A stretch of 33,034 nucleotides of DNA from DASYQD01 sp036005845 (GCA_036005845.1 DASYQD010000091.1:1-33034), one strand, 5' to 3'; numbered from the stretch's first letter, positions 20,061 to 29,080 are shown. Numbers and translations: made by a program. The notes: generated from the sequence alone by a model not told the origin.

Positions 20061-20831
20061 ATGGCTGATGCCGCTGTTGCGTCTCCTTGGTCGCGGCCGC
20101 AGGCTCGACGCGCGGCTAGCGAGGCTCGCGTACTCCTCCTGCAGGTTCGTGACCAGCAGGCTGCGGAGATCCACGAGCAGGCGTGCTTTCTCGACCGGCT
20201 GAGCCTCACGCCTGACAGGCTCATCTCCGTGAATGTTGTTGAGCAGCCGGTGCCGAGTCTTGCGCAGGCGCTCGATCACGACGTCGTCATTCTCGGCGGT
20301 GCCGGTGCGCACTCCGCCTACCTTGACTACCCGTTCACTCAGCCGCTGATCGACCTCGTCAACGAGTTGGTCGAGCGCGATCGCCCATTCTTCGGCGCCT
20401 GCTTCGGGCATCAGTTCCTCGGCCGCGCGCTCGGAGGCTCGGTGGTGCACGATCCGGCGAACGAGGAGATCGGCACTTTCGAGGTGGAGCTCACCGCCGA
20501 GGGCGCGAAGGACCCGCTCTTCCGCGGCGCGCCGCCGCGCTTCGCGGCGAACCTCGGGCACCACGACCGCATCGACCGCGTGGCGCCGAGCCTGCTGACG
20601 CTCGCCTCGACCGCGCGCTGCGCGCAGCAGGTGGTGCGGGTGGCGGGGAAACCGGTCTACGGCGCACAGTTCCACTGCGAGATGACCGAGCAGCACATGC
20701 GCGAGCGGGTGATGATGTACGCGCGCGACTACATGTCGGGCGACGATCCCGCCGGTCAGCTCGCGAAGCGGCTACGGCCGACGCCTTATGCGGACGGGCT
20801 GCTGGCGCGCTTCATGACCGAAGTCCTGTAG
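20061..20831 (+). CDS. Class I glutamine amidotransferase (GATase1) domain protein
   Basis: A 256-aa protein with a single GATase1 domain (residues about 24-225). The nucleophile elbow is FFGACFGHQFLGRALGG with Cys114. The His/Glu pair is in GAQFHCEMTE (His205, Glu207), so the triad is complete. Such enzymes release ammonia from glutamine or hydrolyse gamma-glutamyl bonds. Free-standing members like this include GMP-synthase-like and gamma-glutamyl-polyamine hydrolase-like enzymes, and the substrate cannot be read from sequence. The start at 20061 is taken from the ATG followed by a family-like N-terminus. There is no Shine-Dalgarno, but a TAGAAT lies 7 bases upstream. It converges on the next reverse-strand gene with a 15-base gap. 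Confidence 0.88.
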   Translation: MADAAVASPWSRPQARRAASEARVLLLQVRDQQAAEIHEQACFLDRLSLTPDRLISVNVVEQPVPSLAQALDHDVVILGGAGAHSAYLDYPFTQPLIDLVNELVERDRPFFGACFGHQFLGRALGGSVVHDPANEEIGTFEVELTAEGAKDPLFRGAPPRFAANLGHHDRIDRVAPSLLTLASTARCAQQVVRVAGKPVYGAQFHCEMTEQHMRERVMMYARDYMSGDDPAGQLAKRLRPTPYADGLLARFMTEVL

Positions 20832-20844
20832 CGCGCCGGCGCGC
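20831..20844. terminator. Perfect GC palindrome between convergent genes
   Basis: GCGCGCCGGCGCGC lies exactly between the convergent stop codons of the amidotransferase and the CxxCH protein. It could form a short hairpin on either strand and serve as a weak bidirectional terminator. There is no T-run, and GC-rich genomes throw up such palindromes by chance. Confidence 0.25.
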
Positions 20845-20846
20845 GG

Positions 20847-22238
20847 CTAGTTCTGACCGCTCCCGTAGGGCTTGTGGGACGCCACCGGCTCGACGCCGGC
20901 GCTCGCGCTCCCGTGCGCCGCGGCAGCGCTGCCACCGCCACCGCTGCCCGCCTTCGGCGCATTCCCCGGCGTCCCATCCAAGTCGTCGACGATGTGGCTC
21001 AGCCCGCTGGTCGCCGTGCTGTTTGGCGTGTACGAGTGGCAACCGAAGCAGTTCACCGCCCCGCTGCGCATCACTCCCGAGCCGCTGGCGGTGAAGTTGC
21101 CCTGGAAGGTCGTCTCCATGACGGTATTCGCCAGTTGCAGGGACCCGCGCTGGTTGGCGCTGTCGGCCGGCTGCGTCGGATCCGACACCCACAATCCGCC
21201 GATGTGGTAATAGTTTGCGAATACCGCCACCGGGTTGCTCGCCGGCAGTTGGGTGACGAAGCCGCTCGGCCCCACGAGCTGCGCGTTCAGGCTGTCGACG
21301 TCAGCAAGGTTTTCGGCCACCTTGTTGTCCATCGGGCCGCTGCCGTCGCGGTAGACGCGGCAGATCTGGGTGGGCGTGCCGCCGCTGATCTTGGTGCTCA
21401 CCATCGCGGTGTTGAAGTTGCAGCTCGGACAGGCCAGCGGTCCGGTGGTCGACGTCGCCAGGCACTGCGCGCACTGCGCGCTGGTGAACGACCAGCCGGC
21501 GGCCGGCGTCGGTTGGGGCTGCAGGCAGTCGGGGTCGTTGGATTCGTGCTCCCAGGTCATCCACACGCCCTCGGGGTGCTGCGCGGTGGTGCGGAAGAGG
21601 TGGAATCCGATGAGCCCGAGCAGGATCGGTTGCGTCGACACGCCTTGGATGACCGCCTGGTTGGTGAAGTAGGCGGGCGCCTCGGCCTGGGTGATCTGGC
21701 GCCAGGCGGTCTTGATCTCGGTGGTGCCGGCGGGCAGGTTGCCCGAGGTCGGCGGCGGGCAGAGGTTGCGGCTGAAGCGCACCTCGTAGAAGACGATGTT
21801 GCCGCTCTTGTCGTAGATGACCTCGCCCTGAGTGCCGGCCTGGCCGATGTTCTCGGGCACGATGAAAGGTTGGTTGGGGTCTTCGGACTTCAGCGTGCGC
21901 ACGAAGAAGACGGGTGTGTTGGAGGTCGCGGTGCAGGAGTCGGTGCCGGACGCCTGCAGCAGCGGGAAGGTCTGCTGCACCTCGAAGTTGCGATCGCCGG
22001 CGCTGTCGCCCGACGGTGAAACCAAGTAGAGGAACCACTGCCAGGCGAACTGGTAGAACTGGCAGAAGTCGCTGCCGCCGCCCGGGATCTCCTGCGGCGG
22101 GTTGGGGTTGGTCACCCAGCTCTGGCTTGCCGCGCAGGCGGGCGGCGGCGCGGCGGCGGCGCCTGCCGCGCCGGCGAACAGCAACGACAGGGCGACGAAC
22201 GACAGCACGACTCCCACGGCAGCGCGACGGGCATCCAT
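20847..22238 (-). CDS. Secreted Cys-rich protein with one CxxCH heme-binding motif
   Basis: A 463-aa protein; the ATG at 22238 is preceded by GAGGAGG at 6 bases. Residues 1-30 form a signal peptide ending in an Ala-rich stretch. The middle has WQWFLYLVSP, EIKTAWRQIT, YFTNQAVIQG, ILLGLIGFHLFRTTAQHPEG and WMTWEHESNDPDC, features I recognise from exported proteins of unknown function in Proteobacteria and Acidobacteriota. Cysteine pairs CAQC and CPSC follow. CFGCH at 397-401 is a canonical c-type heme attachment motif, so it may be a periplasmic monoheme cytochrome c. The tail is Gly/Ala/Ser-rich and low complexity. The gene lies 103 bases after the DUF5995 gene on the same strand, possibly co-transcribed. 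Heme binding is inferred. Confidence 0.8.
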   Translation of the reverse strand: MDARRAAVGVVLSFVALSLLFAGAAGAAAAPPPACAASQSWVTNPNPPQEIPGGGSDFCQFYQFAWQWFLYLVSPSGDSAGDRNFEVQQTFPLLQASGTDSCTATSNTPVFFVRTLKSEDPNQPFIVPENIGQAGTQGEVIYDKSGNIVFYEVRFSRNLCPPPTSGNLPAGTTEIKTAWRQITQAEAPAYFTNQAVIQGVSTQPILLGLIGFHLFRTTAQHPEGVWMTWEHESNDPDCLQPQPTPAAGWSFTSAQCAQCLATSTTGPLACPSCNFNTAMVSTKISGGTPTQICRVYRDGSGPMDNKVAENLADVDSLNAQLVGPSGFVTQLPASNPVAVFANYYHIGGLWVSDPTQPADSANQRGSLQLANTVMETTFQGNFTASGSGVMRSGAVNCFGCHSYTPNSTATSGLSHIVDDLDGTPGNAPKAGSGGGGSAAAAHGSASAGVEPVASHKPYGSGQN

Positions 22239-22341
22239 CGGGACCTCCTCTCGAGCGTTCGCCCCGATTAGACGGCCGCGGCGTGCGGAATTCCCCGTAG
22301 TCCCGTGGGAACGCTCACGGAGGGCGGCGCCTCGCAAGCTC

Positions 22342-23100
22342 CTATCCAGCCGCCAGCACCTCGATCACCTCCGCCACGCTCGCGGTCTCCGCCGAACGGA
22401 TGATGCGGTAGGCCGCCGACAGCAGCTCGTCGGGCCGCGCCAGGTGTTTGCCGAAGGCGGCGACGATTTTGTCGAGCACCGCGATCTTCGGCGCCTGCAG
22501 CGCGATCGGCAGCGGCGCCAGGGACTCGGCGACGTGCCAGGCGAAGTCGCGTGCCGCGCCGAGGCCGAAGTTGGCGATCTCATCGTCGCCCTGGTCGCCG
22601 AGCACCTGCGCGATGAGGCCGATGAACGGCGACACTTGCGAGAGCTCGGCGGCCACGGTGTTGACGAGCCCGCCGAGCAGCGCGTTGATGCGCAGGAAGT
22701 CGCCGTGCAGCGCCGGCAGCTGGTCGCCGGGGCTGGTGCGCGCACAGGCGACGCCGAGGTCGAGGTTGATGTGGGCGTTGATGCCCAGCAGCAGGTGCTG
22801 GAGGATGATCGGCTGCGCGCTCTGCGTGGCGTCGAAGGCGACCTGCCAGCACGAGCTGCACGGCTGCTTCGCCTGCCACGCGGCCAGCGCGTCGAGGTAG
22901 CGGCTGGCGAAGAGGACGTCGAGCCGCTGCAGCCGCGCCGGATCGTCGAAGCCGTCGATCTGGTCGCGTACCGCGACGGTGACGCGCCGGTAGAGGGAGG
23001 CGAAGTAGCCGATGCGGCTGCCTTGCGCCTCGGCGGTCTGGACGATCGCCGTCAACCGGTCGATGACGGGCGTGATGGGGTCGGGCGGATTGGCTGCCAC
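22342..23100 (-). CDS. DUF5995 family protein
   Basis: About 252 aa. The start is uncertain: a GTG at 23100 gives an N-terminus AANPPDPITPVIDRLTAIVQ that fits the family; an in-frame GTG slightly upstream is possible, and neither has a good Shine-Dalgarno. The sequence contains GYFASLYRRVTVAVRDQID, RLDVLFASRYLDALAAWQ, SSCWQVAFDATQS, and the hallmark ILQHLLLGINAHINLDLGVA followed by TSPGDQLPALHGDFLRIN. It is mostly helical with no signal peptide. The conserved His/Asn/Asp around LGINAHINLDLG could bind a metal, but no activity is established for the family. It is divergent from the FHA-GGDEF gene and upstream of the CxxCH protein. Confidence 0.85.
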   Translation of the reverse strand: MAANPPDPITPVIDRLTAIVQTAEAQGSRIGYFASLYRRVTVAVRDQIDGFDDPARLQRLDVLFASRYLDALAAWQAKQPCSSCWQVAFDATQSAQPIILQHLLLGINAHINLDLGVACARTSPGDQLPALHGDFLRINALLGGLVNTVAAELSQVSPFIGLIAQVLGDQGDDEIANFGLGAARDFAWHVAESLAPLPIALQAPKIAVLDKIVAAFGKHLARPDELLSAAYRIIRSAETASVAEVIEVLAAG

Positions 23101-23236
23101 GGGTCGGCTGCAGTCTGCCACGGATCGCCGGCGGGTCCCTAGCTTCTGGCAATTGCCTGTCGGCTCAGGAGTTCCACCGATTCTGCCGGCGCTTTGCACT
23201 GTGTTAACATCCCATTTCGATCGCGGAAAATCACCG

Positions 23237-24298
23237 GTGACGGATGCTCCCCGGCCGAAGGAACAGGACGCGAACGGCTCCAAGAGTCCCCAGCGTGCCC
23301 GTGGCATGAACGAGTCGAGCACCGACAGCATCGATCTCGCACAGCTGCGCGAGTCGGGGCACACGCAGGCGTGGCAGCCCTCGGCCTCGCAGGAGCGGCG
23401 CGTCGCCGGCGCCGGCGAGATCGAGGCCAACGTCATCCTCATCGCCCACCCCGAGAACCGCACGCTGGGCACGCGGTTCCGCCTGCGTCCCGGCTCGGTG
23501 ATCGAGATCGGCCGCTCGCCGACGTCGGAGATCAGCTTCCCCGAGGTGCTGTCGATCTCGCGCGCCCACGCGCGGCTCGAGCACCAGGGCAGTAACGTGG
23601 TGATCGAAGACCTGGGCAGCACCAACGGCACTTACGTCAACGACCGCCTCATCCCCAAGAACCAGCAGCTGAGAAGCGGCGACCGCTTCCAGGTCGGCGC
23701 CGTGCACTTCAAGTTCCTCCACGAGCGCGACGTCGAGAACGCCTATCACCTCGCCATCTACGACCTCGTCATGCGCGATGGCCTCACCGAGATCTTCAAC
23801 AAGCGCAAGTACGACGAGGAGGTCGAGCGCGAGGTGGCGCGCGCCAGCCGCTACGTCCGGCCGCTGACGCTGGTGCTGCTCGACATCGACCACTTCAAGG
23901 CGGTCAACGACACCTACGGCCACCTCTGCGGCGACTTCGTGTTGAAGCAGGTCGCCGAGCGCGTGCGCACGGCGCTGCGCCAGGAGCAGGTCTTCGCCCG
24001 CGTCGGTGGCGAAGAGTTCGTCGTGCTCTGCCCCGAGACCGACGCCGAGCACGGCCAGCGTCTCGCCGAGAAGTTGCGCGATCGCATCGCCGCCGAGCCG
24101 GTGGAGTACGCCGGCTTCCAGGTGCCGGTGACTTGCTCGTTCGGCGTCGCCCAGCTGGGCCGCGGCATGCGCGATGGCATCGCCCTCTACGAAGCGGCCG
24201 ACCGCGCCATGTACGACGCCAAGCAGGGCGGCCGCAACGCCGTGCGGCTGTTCGCCTCGTCGGCCGAGGCCACTAGCTCCGGCACCGGCGGCGCCTGA
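23237..24298 (+). CDS. FHA-GGDEF protein, probable diguanylate cyclase
   Basis: 353 aa from a GTG at 23237; an ATG at 23306 is an alternative, and neither has a strong ribosome site. The N-terminal 60 residues are polar and disordered. The FHA domain (about 60-150) has IGRSPTS, SRAHARL and GSTNGTYVN, the phosphothreonine-binding signatures. The GGDEF domain (about 180-340) has LDIDHFKAVNDTYGH and the active-site GGEEF at 257-261, so it should make cyclic di-GMP from two GTP. The allosteric I-site position reads RQEQ instead of RxxD, so classical product inhibition may be absent. It is cytoplasmic. A Ser/Thr kinase gene follows 16 bases downstream, and that kinase or its targets may supply the phosphothreonine that the FHA domain reads. 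Confidence 0.93.
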   Translation: MTDAPRPKEQDANGSKSPQRARGMNESSTDSIDLAQLRESGHTQAWQPSASQERRVAGAGEIEANVILIAHPENRTLGTRFRLRPGSVIEIGRSPTSEISFPEVLSISRAHARLEHQGSNVVIEDLGSTNGTYVNDRLIPKNQQLRSGDRFQVGAVHFKFLHERDVENAYHLAIYDLVMRDGLTEIFNKRKYDEEVEREVARASRYVRPLTLVLLDIDHFKAVNDTYGHLCGDFVLKQVAERVRTALRQEQVFARVGGEEFVVLCPETDAEHGQRLAEKLRDRIAAEPVEYAGFQVPVTCSFGVAQLGRGMRDGIALYEAADRAMYDAKQGGRNAVRLFASSAEATSSGTGGA

Positions 24299-24314
24299 GG
24301 TCGCACCGCCGACG

Positions 24315-26519
24315 ATGGCCCTGCAAGCAGGCGAGACCCTCGGCCGCTACCAGCTCGAGCAGCTGATCGGCCAAGGGGGGATGGCGATCGTCTACCGCGC
24401 GCGCGACTCGGTGCTCGGGCGCACCGTCGCGGTCAAGGTGATCCGCCCCGCCTACAGCGAGGAGCCGCACTTCCTCGACCGTTTCCTGCAGGAGGCGCGG
24501 CTGGTCGCCAGCCTCGACCACCCGAACATCCTGCCGCTTTTCGACTTCGGCGAGGAGAAGGGGCGCCCATACCTGGTGCTGCCGTACCTGCCGGGCGGCA
24601 GCCTCGCCGACCGCATGGGCGGCCAGCCGCAGCCGCTGCCGCTGGTGGCGGCGTGGACGATCCAGCTCGCCGGCGCGCTCGACGCGGCGCACGCGCGCGG
24701 CGTGCTGCACCGGGACGTCAAGCCCGGCAACGTGCTGGTGACGAAGGACGGCCGCCTGATGCTCGGCGACTTCGGTATCGCGCGGCTCGCCGAGGCGACG
24801 ACGAGGCTCACCGCCACCGGCATGGTGGTGGGGACGCCGATCTACATGGCGCCCGAGCTGGCGCGCGGCGCCGACGCGAGCCCGGCATCGGACCGCTACG
24901 CGCTGGCGGTGATGCTGTTCGAGATGATCGCCGGGCAGCCGCCGTTCCTCGGCAGCAATCCGCTCTCGGTCCTGCACCAGCAGGTGCACGAGCCGGTGCC
25001 GTCGCTCGCCGAGCGCTTGGTCGAGCCGCCGCCGGCGCTCGATGCGTTCCTGGCGCGGGCGCTGGCGAAGGAGCCGGCAGATCGCCATCGCACCGCGCGC
25101 GCGATGGCCGAGGAGTTGGTGGCGCTGCTCTCGCCGGAGCAACGATCGGAGCTGTCGACTCTGGTGTGGAGCGGCGGGGCCGATGCAGGGACGGGGGCGG
25201 CCGAGGCGCCGACGGTGGTCAACTCGGGCGGCACGATGCGGCTGCCGCCGCGCGGCACGTCGCCGCCACCGCTGCGGCGCACCGGTGCCGCGGCGCCTCC
25301 GGTAGTCACCAGCGCCGTGACTGCGGAGACGCCGCGGCAGCGGCGCGGCTCGCTGCTGGTGTGGGGACTGTTGGCCGCGGCAGCGATTGCTGCGGTGGTG
25401 CTGCTGGTCCCGCGCGGGTGGCTGATCCGCGGCAGCGGCGCGGCGCCGGCGGCCGCCGCTCCCACGTCTGTCACTGGCTCGACGAGCGCGGCGCCGGGGG
25501 GGCCGTCGAGCGTGGAGCCGGCGAGCGCTCCGGCTGTCGCGAACGCAGCAAGCACCGCGGCCCCGAGCGCGGCTCCCACCGCGCAAACCGCCGCGTCGCC
25601 GAGCGCACCATCCAGCGGCGCAACCGAGACAGCTCCGCCGTCCGAGACGCGCGAGGTCACGCCGATGGAGCCGCCGGCGCTGGGGTTGCCCGCGGCGCCC
25701 GGCGTCCTGCCGCGCACAGCGATATCCGCGCTCCGACGTCCGACGCACCGGCCGACGGCCGCCGAGCTTCAGCAGATCGTCGACACCACGAGCGCCGCGG
25801 CGGCAATCGAGCCCGGACGCCGCGAGCCGCTGACGGCGGCGCAGGCGTGGGCGCAGGGAGGGCTCGCCTATCTCGCCGGCCGCCGCGACGAAGCGGCCGA
25901 CCGCCGGCAGCAGCTCTCGACCCACTTGGCGGCGTGGGGCACGGCCTGGCCGGCGGCGACGTTCAACGGCAGCACCGCCTGGGACACCGCCGCGCTCTAC
26001 GCCGATCCGCGGCGCGAGCTCGACAACCTGTTGCTGCCGGAGATGCGCGGGCTCGGCAGCAACCTGCGCGCCGCGCTCGCCGCCGCCTACTCGGCGCACC
26101 TCGACGGCGACCACGCGGGCGCGCTGCGGCTGCTGCTCGACGACGCGAAGATCGACCCCGCCGCGAGCGACGCCCCACATCGCGCGCTGGCGGCGCAGTT
26201 CCTCGTCGCCGAGGCGATCGAAGCGCACGACGAGGCCGCCGCCCGCAAGTGGCTACCCGACGCGCTCGACGGCGGCCGCGCGCCGCTCGTCCGCGCCTTC
26301 CTCGTCGAGATGGCGGCGCTCACCACCGAGACCAACGGCGTCGTCGCCGTCGCCGCGCTCAAGGACGAAGTCTGCCGGCTGGTGCCCGAGTACTGCGGCG
26401 GCCTCGGACGTTCGTTGCAGCAGCAGCCGCAGCCGATGAACCAGGACCGTTTCGGACGCCGGCGCCGTTTCGGCGGCGGCGGCTTCGGCGGGCCGCGCCC
26501 ACGGCCCACCGGCGGCTAG
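24315..26519 (+). CDS. Transmembrane serine/threonine protein kinase (Hanks/PknB type)
   Basis: 734 aa from the ATG at 24315, 16 bases after the GGDEF gene. The kinase domain (about 11-275) has GQGGMAIVYRARD (P-loop), VAVKVI with Lys41, HRDVKPGN at 132-139 with Asp134, DFG at 152-154 and PIYMAPE, so it looks active. A Thr/Pro-rich juxtamembrane part follows. One transmembrane helix starts at about 346 (SLLVWGLLAAAAIAAVVLLV). Outside the membrane lies a long Ala/Ser/Pro linker, then a helical domain of about 250 residues that is not PASTA and that I do not recognise. The end is Arg/Gly-rich. It probably senses an envelope signal and phosphorylates cytoplasmic Thr residues, perhaps read by the neighbouring FHA domain. 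recN begins 9 bases later. Confidence 0.95.
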   Translation: MALQAGETLGRYQLEQLIGQGGMAIVYRARDSVLGRTVAVKVIRPAYSEEPHFLDRFLQEARLVASLDHPNILPLFDFGEEKGRPYLVLPYLPGGSLADRMGGQPQPLPLVAAWTIQLAGALDAAHARGVLHRDVKPGNVLVTKDGRLMLGDFGIARLAEATTRLTATGMVVGTPIYMAPELARGADASPASDRYALAVMLFEMIAGQPPFLGSNPLSVLHQQVHEPVPSLAERLVEPPPALDAFLARALAKEPADRHRTARAMAEELVALLSPEQRSELSTLVWSGGADAGTGAAEAPTVVNSGGTMRLPPRGTSPPPLRRTGAAAPPVVTSAVTAETPRQRRGSLLVWGLLAAAAIAAVVLLVPRGWLIRGSGAAPAAAAPTSVTGSTSAAPGGPSSVEPASAPAVANAASTAAPSAAPTAQTAASPSAPSSGATETAPPSETREVTPMEPPALGLPAAPGVLPRTAISALRRPTHRPTAAELQQIVDTTSAAAAIEPGRREPLTAAQAWAQGGLAYLAGRRDEAADRRQQLSTHLAAWGTAWPAATFNGSTAWDTAALYADPRRELDNLLLPEMRGLGSNLRAALAAAYSAHLDGDHAGALRLLLDDAKIDPAASDAPHRALAAQFLVAEAIEAHDEAAARKWLPDALDGGRAPLVRAFLVEMAALTTETNGVVAVAALKDEVCRLVPEYCGGLGRSLQQQPQPMNQDRFGRRRRFGGGGFGGPRPRPTGG

Positions 26520-26528
26520 TTTCATCCC

Positions 26529-28259
26529 GTGCTGCGCGACCTCCACGTCCGCAACCTGGCGGTCCTCGCCGAGGCCAGCGTCGACTTCGGGGCCGGCCTC
26601 AACGTGCTCTCCGGCGAGACCGGCGCCGGCAAATCGATCGTCGTCGACTCGCTGGCGCTGCTCGCCGGCGGCCGTGCCTCGGCCGAGCTGATCCGCACCG
26701 GTGCCGACACGCTCACCGTCACCGGCAGCTTCACGCCGATCGGCGAGGCGTGGAAGCGCGTGCTCGTCGAGGCGGGCGTCGAGCCGGCCGGGTTGGAAGG
26801 AGGGGGCGAGCTGGTGGTACGCCGCGAGGTGTCGCGCGAAGGACGCAACCGGGTCTTCGTCGACGATCAGCCAGTCACCGTGCGGCTGCTCGCCGACCTC
26901 GCGCCGCACCTGCTCGCCATCCACGGCCAGCGCGACGAGCTGGGCCTCGCCGATCCCGAGCTGCAGCGCGGCTGGCTCGACCGCAGCGGCGGCGCCGAGG
27001 CGGAGCCGCTGCGCGCACGCACGACGGCGGCGTGGGAGCGGTACCGCGCCGTGGCCGAGCGCCTCGAGCGCGCCACCGGCGACGAGCGGGCGCGCCGCGA
27101 CCGGTTAGAGACGCTGCGCTTCCAGCTCGGCGAGCTCGACGCCGCGCACTTGAAAGCAGGCGAGGAAGGCGAGCTGCGCGCCGAGCGCGCCGTGTTGCGC
27201 CATTCCGAGGCGATCCTGCGCGGGTTGGCCGGCGCCTCGACAGACCTCGCCGAGGACGACGGTGCTGCCACCGAACGGCTGAAGCGCGCGGCGGCATCGC
27301 TCGAGGAAGTCGGCGAGTGGGAGCCGCGCGCCGCGGCGTGGGCGCGCGAGCTGGAGGACCTGCGCATCCGCCTCGACGACGTGGCGCTCCAGGTGAGCCG
27401 CCGCGCCGGCGAGGTGGAGGCGGACCCGGCGCGGCTCGAAGCGGTGGAGGAGCGGCTCGCCGCGCTCGAGCGGCTGTTCCGCAAGTACGGCGACGGCTCG
27501 CAAACGCTGCTCGAGCGGCACGCGGCGATCGCCGCGGAGATCGGCGAGCTCGACACCGACGAAGCGGGCCGCGCCGCGCTCGAACGACAGGTCGCCGAGG
27601 CACTCGCCGCCTACCGCGCCGCCGCCGGCGAGCTGTCGTCGTCGCGCTACCGCTGGGGCGCCGCGCTGGCGAAAGCGATCGCCAAGGAGCTGGGCGATCT
27701 CGCGCTGCCGAAGGCACGGCTCGCCGTCGATCTCGGCACGCGGCGCCGCGCCGGCAGCGCGGTGCTCGTCGACGGCGAGCCGGTCGAAGCGGGCGCGCTG
27801 GGCTGGGACGTCGTCACCTTCACCTTCGCCCCCAACCCCGGCGAGGAGCCACGGCCGCTCGCGAAGATTGCCTCCGGCGGCGAGCTGGCTCGCGTCTACC
27901 TGGCGCTGCAGCTCGCCGTGCGCGGCGCCGGCCGCGCCAGCGGCGCCACCATGGTCTTCGACGAGGTCGACGCCGGCATCGGCGGCCGCGAAGCCGCCGC
28001 CGTCGGCCGCAAGCTCAAGCGCCTCGCGCAAGGCGGCCAGATCCTCGCGGTCACCCACCTGCCGCAAGTGGCGAGCTTCGCCGACCACCACTTCCGCACC
28101 AGCAAGCGCGTCGCCGACGGCCGCACTTTCGTGTCGCTCGAAGCGCTCGACGGCGACAAGCGAGTCGAGGAAGTCGCGCGCATGCTCGCCGGCAAGCAGG
28201 TCACCGACCTCTCCCGCGAGCACGCCCGCGAGCTGCTCGAAAGCGGCGCCGCGGGATGA
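26529..28259 (+). CDS. recN: DNA repair protein RecN
   Basis: 576 aa from a GTG at 26529, the normal length for RecN. The SMC-like ATPase head is split. Walker A is GETGAGKS at 29-36, and the C-terminal part has KIASGGELARVYLALQ (ABC signature), then TMVFDEVDAGIGG (Walker B) and an AVTHLPQVASFADHH switch region. Between them lies a long Glu/Arg/Ala-rich coiled coil (about 160-400). RecN gathers and tethers broken DNA ends early in double-strand break repair. The start leads straight into MLRDLHVRNLAVLAEASVDF, typical of the family. It forms a compact forward block with the kinase (9-base gap) and the TsaC-type gene (76-base gap). Confidence 0.97.
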   Translation: MLRDLHVRNLAVLAEASVDFGAGLNVLSGETGAGKSIVVDSLALLAGGRASAELIRTGADTLTVTGSFTPIGEAWKRVLVEAGVEPAGLEGGGELVVRREVSREGRNRVFVDDQPVTVRLLADLAPHLLAIHGQRDELGLADPELQRGWLDRSGGAEAEPLRARTTAAWERYRAVAERLERATGDERARRDRLETLRFQLGELDAAHLKAGEEGELRAERAVLRHSEAILRGLAGASTDLAEDDGAATERLKRAAASLEEVGEWEPRAAAWARELEDLRIRLDDVALQVSRRAGEVEADPARLEAVEERLAALERLFRKYGDGSQTLLERHAAIAAEIGELDTDEAGRAALERQVAEALAAYRAAAGELSSSRYRWGAALAKAIAKELGDLALPKARLAVDLGTRRRAGSAVLVDGEPVEAGALGWDVVTFTFAPNPGEEPRPLAKIASGGELARVYLALQLAVRGAGRASGATMVFDEVDAGIGGREAAAVGRKLKRLAQGGQILAVTHLPQVASFADHHFRTSKRVADGRTFVSLEALDGDKRVEEVARMLAGKQVTDLSREHARELLESGAAG

Positions 28260-28335
28260 GCACGCAGCGCGTCGTCGCTGCACTCGACTACCAAGTGGCA
28301 GCGAGTTCCGCGATGTGCATCCCGGTGGCGCCGCG

Positions 28336-28941
28336 ATGAGCGCCCCACGCTGGCGCTTCGGTGACGACGTCGAGCCGTTGCAATCGCTCGTCGCCCGCGG
28401 CGGCATCCTCGCCATCCCTACCGAATCGAGCTACGGGCTCGCCGTCGATCCGCGCAGCGCCGCCGGCGTCGAAGCGATCTACCGCGTCAAAGAGCGCGAG
28501 CGCGGCAAGCCGCTACCGGTGGTCGCGGCCGACCTCGGACAGATCGCGGCACTCGGCATCGCGCGCGACGACGAGGGCATCCGCCGCGCGTCTCCGCTGT
28601 GGCCCGCGGCGCTCACTGTCGTCGCCGCGATCACGGAGCCGTTGCCCGCTTCGGCCGGCGAGCGCACGCTGGCAGTGCGCATCCCGGATCACGCCGAATT
28701 GCGCTCGCTCCTCAGCGCACTCGGCACGGCGCTTACCGCCACCTCGGCGAACCGCAGTGGCGAGCCGCCGCTGTTGGATCCCTCCAAGGTCGCCGAGTTG
28801 CTCGCAGACGAAGACGCGATGATCGTAGACGGAGGAGCCCTCGCGGGAGGACCACCCTCGACGCTTGCCGTGTGGGACGCGCACCAGTGGCAGGTGCTCC
28901 GCAAAGGCCGCTTCCCTCTCTCCGATCTCCCCGAGGGCTGA
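28336..28941 (+). CDS. L-threonylcarbamoyladenylate synthase (TsaC/Sua5/YrdC type)
   Basis: 201 aa from the ATG at 28336. YrdC-domain features are the N-terminal GGILAIPTESSYGLAVDP, then IYRVKERERGKPLPVV (the Lys/Arg/Lys substrate-binding cluster), LWPAALTVV and TATSANRSGEPPL, which end the active site. The enzyme combines threonine, bicarbonate and ATP to make threonylcarbamoyl-AMP, used for the t6A37 modification of tRNAs that read ANN codons. It is the short TsaC form without the extra Sua5 domain. It follows recN by 76 bases, and a large structured intergenic region follows it. Confidence 0.93.
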   Translation: MSAPRWRFGDDVEPLQSLVARGGILAIPTESSYGLAVDPRSAAGVEAIYRVKERERGKPLPVVAADLGQIAALGIARDDEGIRRASPLWPAALTVVAAITEPLPASAGERTLAVRIPDHAELRSLLSALGTALTATSANRSGEPPLLDPSKVAELLADEDAMIVDGGALAGGPPSTLAVWDAHQWQVLRKGRFPLSDLPEG

Positions 28942-28957
28942 CCACGGTCGCCGTGAG

Positions 28958-29080
28958 GACGGTGCGGGCGCCGGCGGAGCGGGCGCGCCGAGCGGAGGGC
29001 TCCCACCGCGCGCAGCGAAGCGAGCACGGTGGGATACCGATCGGCTGGCGGGGACCCGTGGAGCCGGCGCCCGCACCGTC
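28958..29080. repeat. Large inverted repeat with nested hairpin between tsaC and the S55 gene
   Basis: GACGGTGCGGGCGCCGGC (28958-28975) and its exact complement (29063-29080) are separated by 87 bases. Inside, TCCCACCG and CGGTGGGA form a second perfect 8-bp stem flanking a GCGAAGCGAG-type loop. The arms extend further with a one-base gap (GTGAG on both sides). It could end the recN-tsaC transcript, act as an RNA structure, or be a REP or MITE-like element. No gene is seen in 28942-29290. Confidence 0.6.

Noticed and set aside
24273..28339. Long alternative frames opposite or overlapping the kinase and recN
   Set aside because: Arg/Ala/Gly-rich shadow translations with no domains; the kinase and RecN frames carry all expected motifs.
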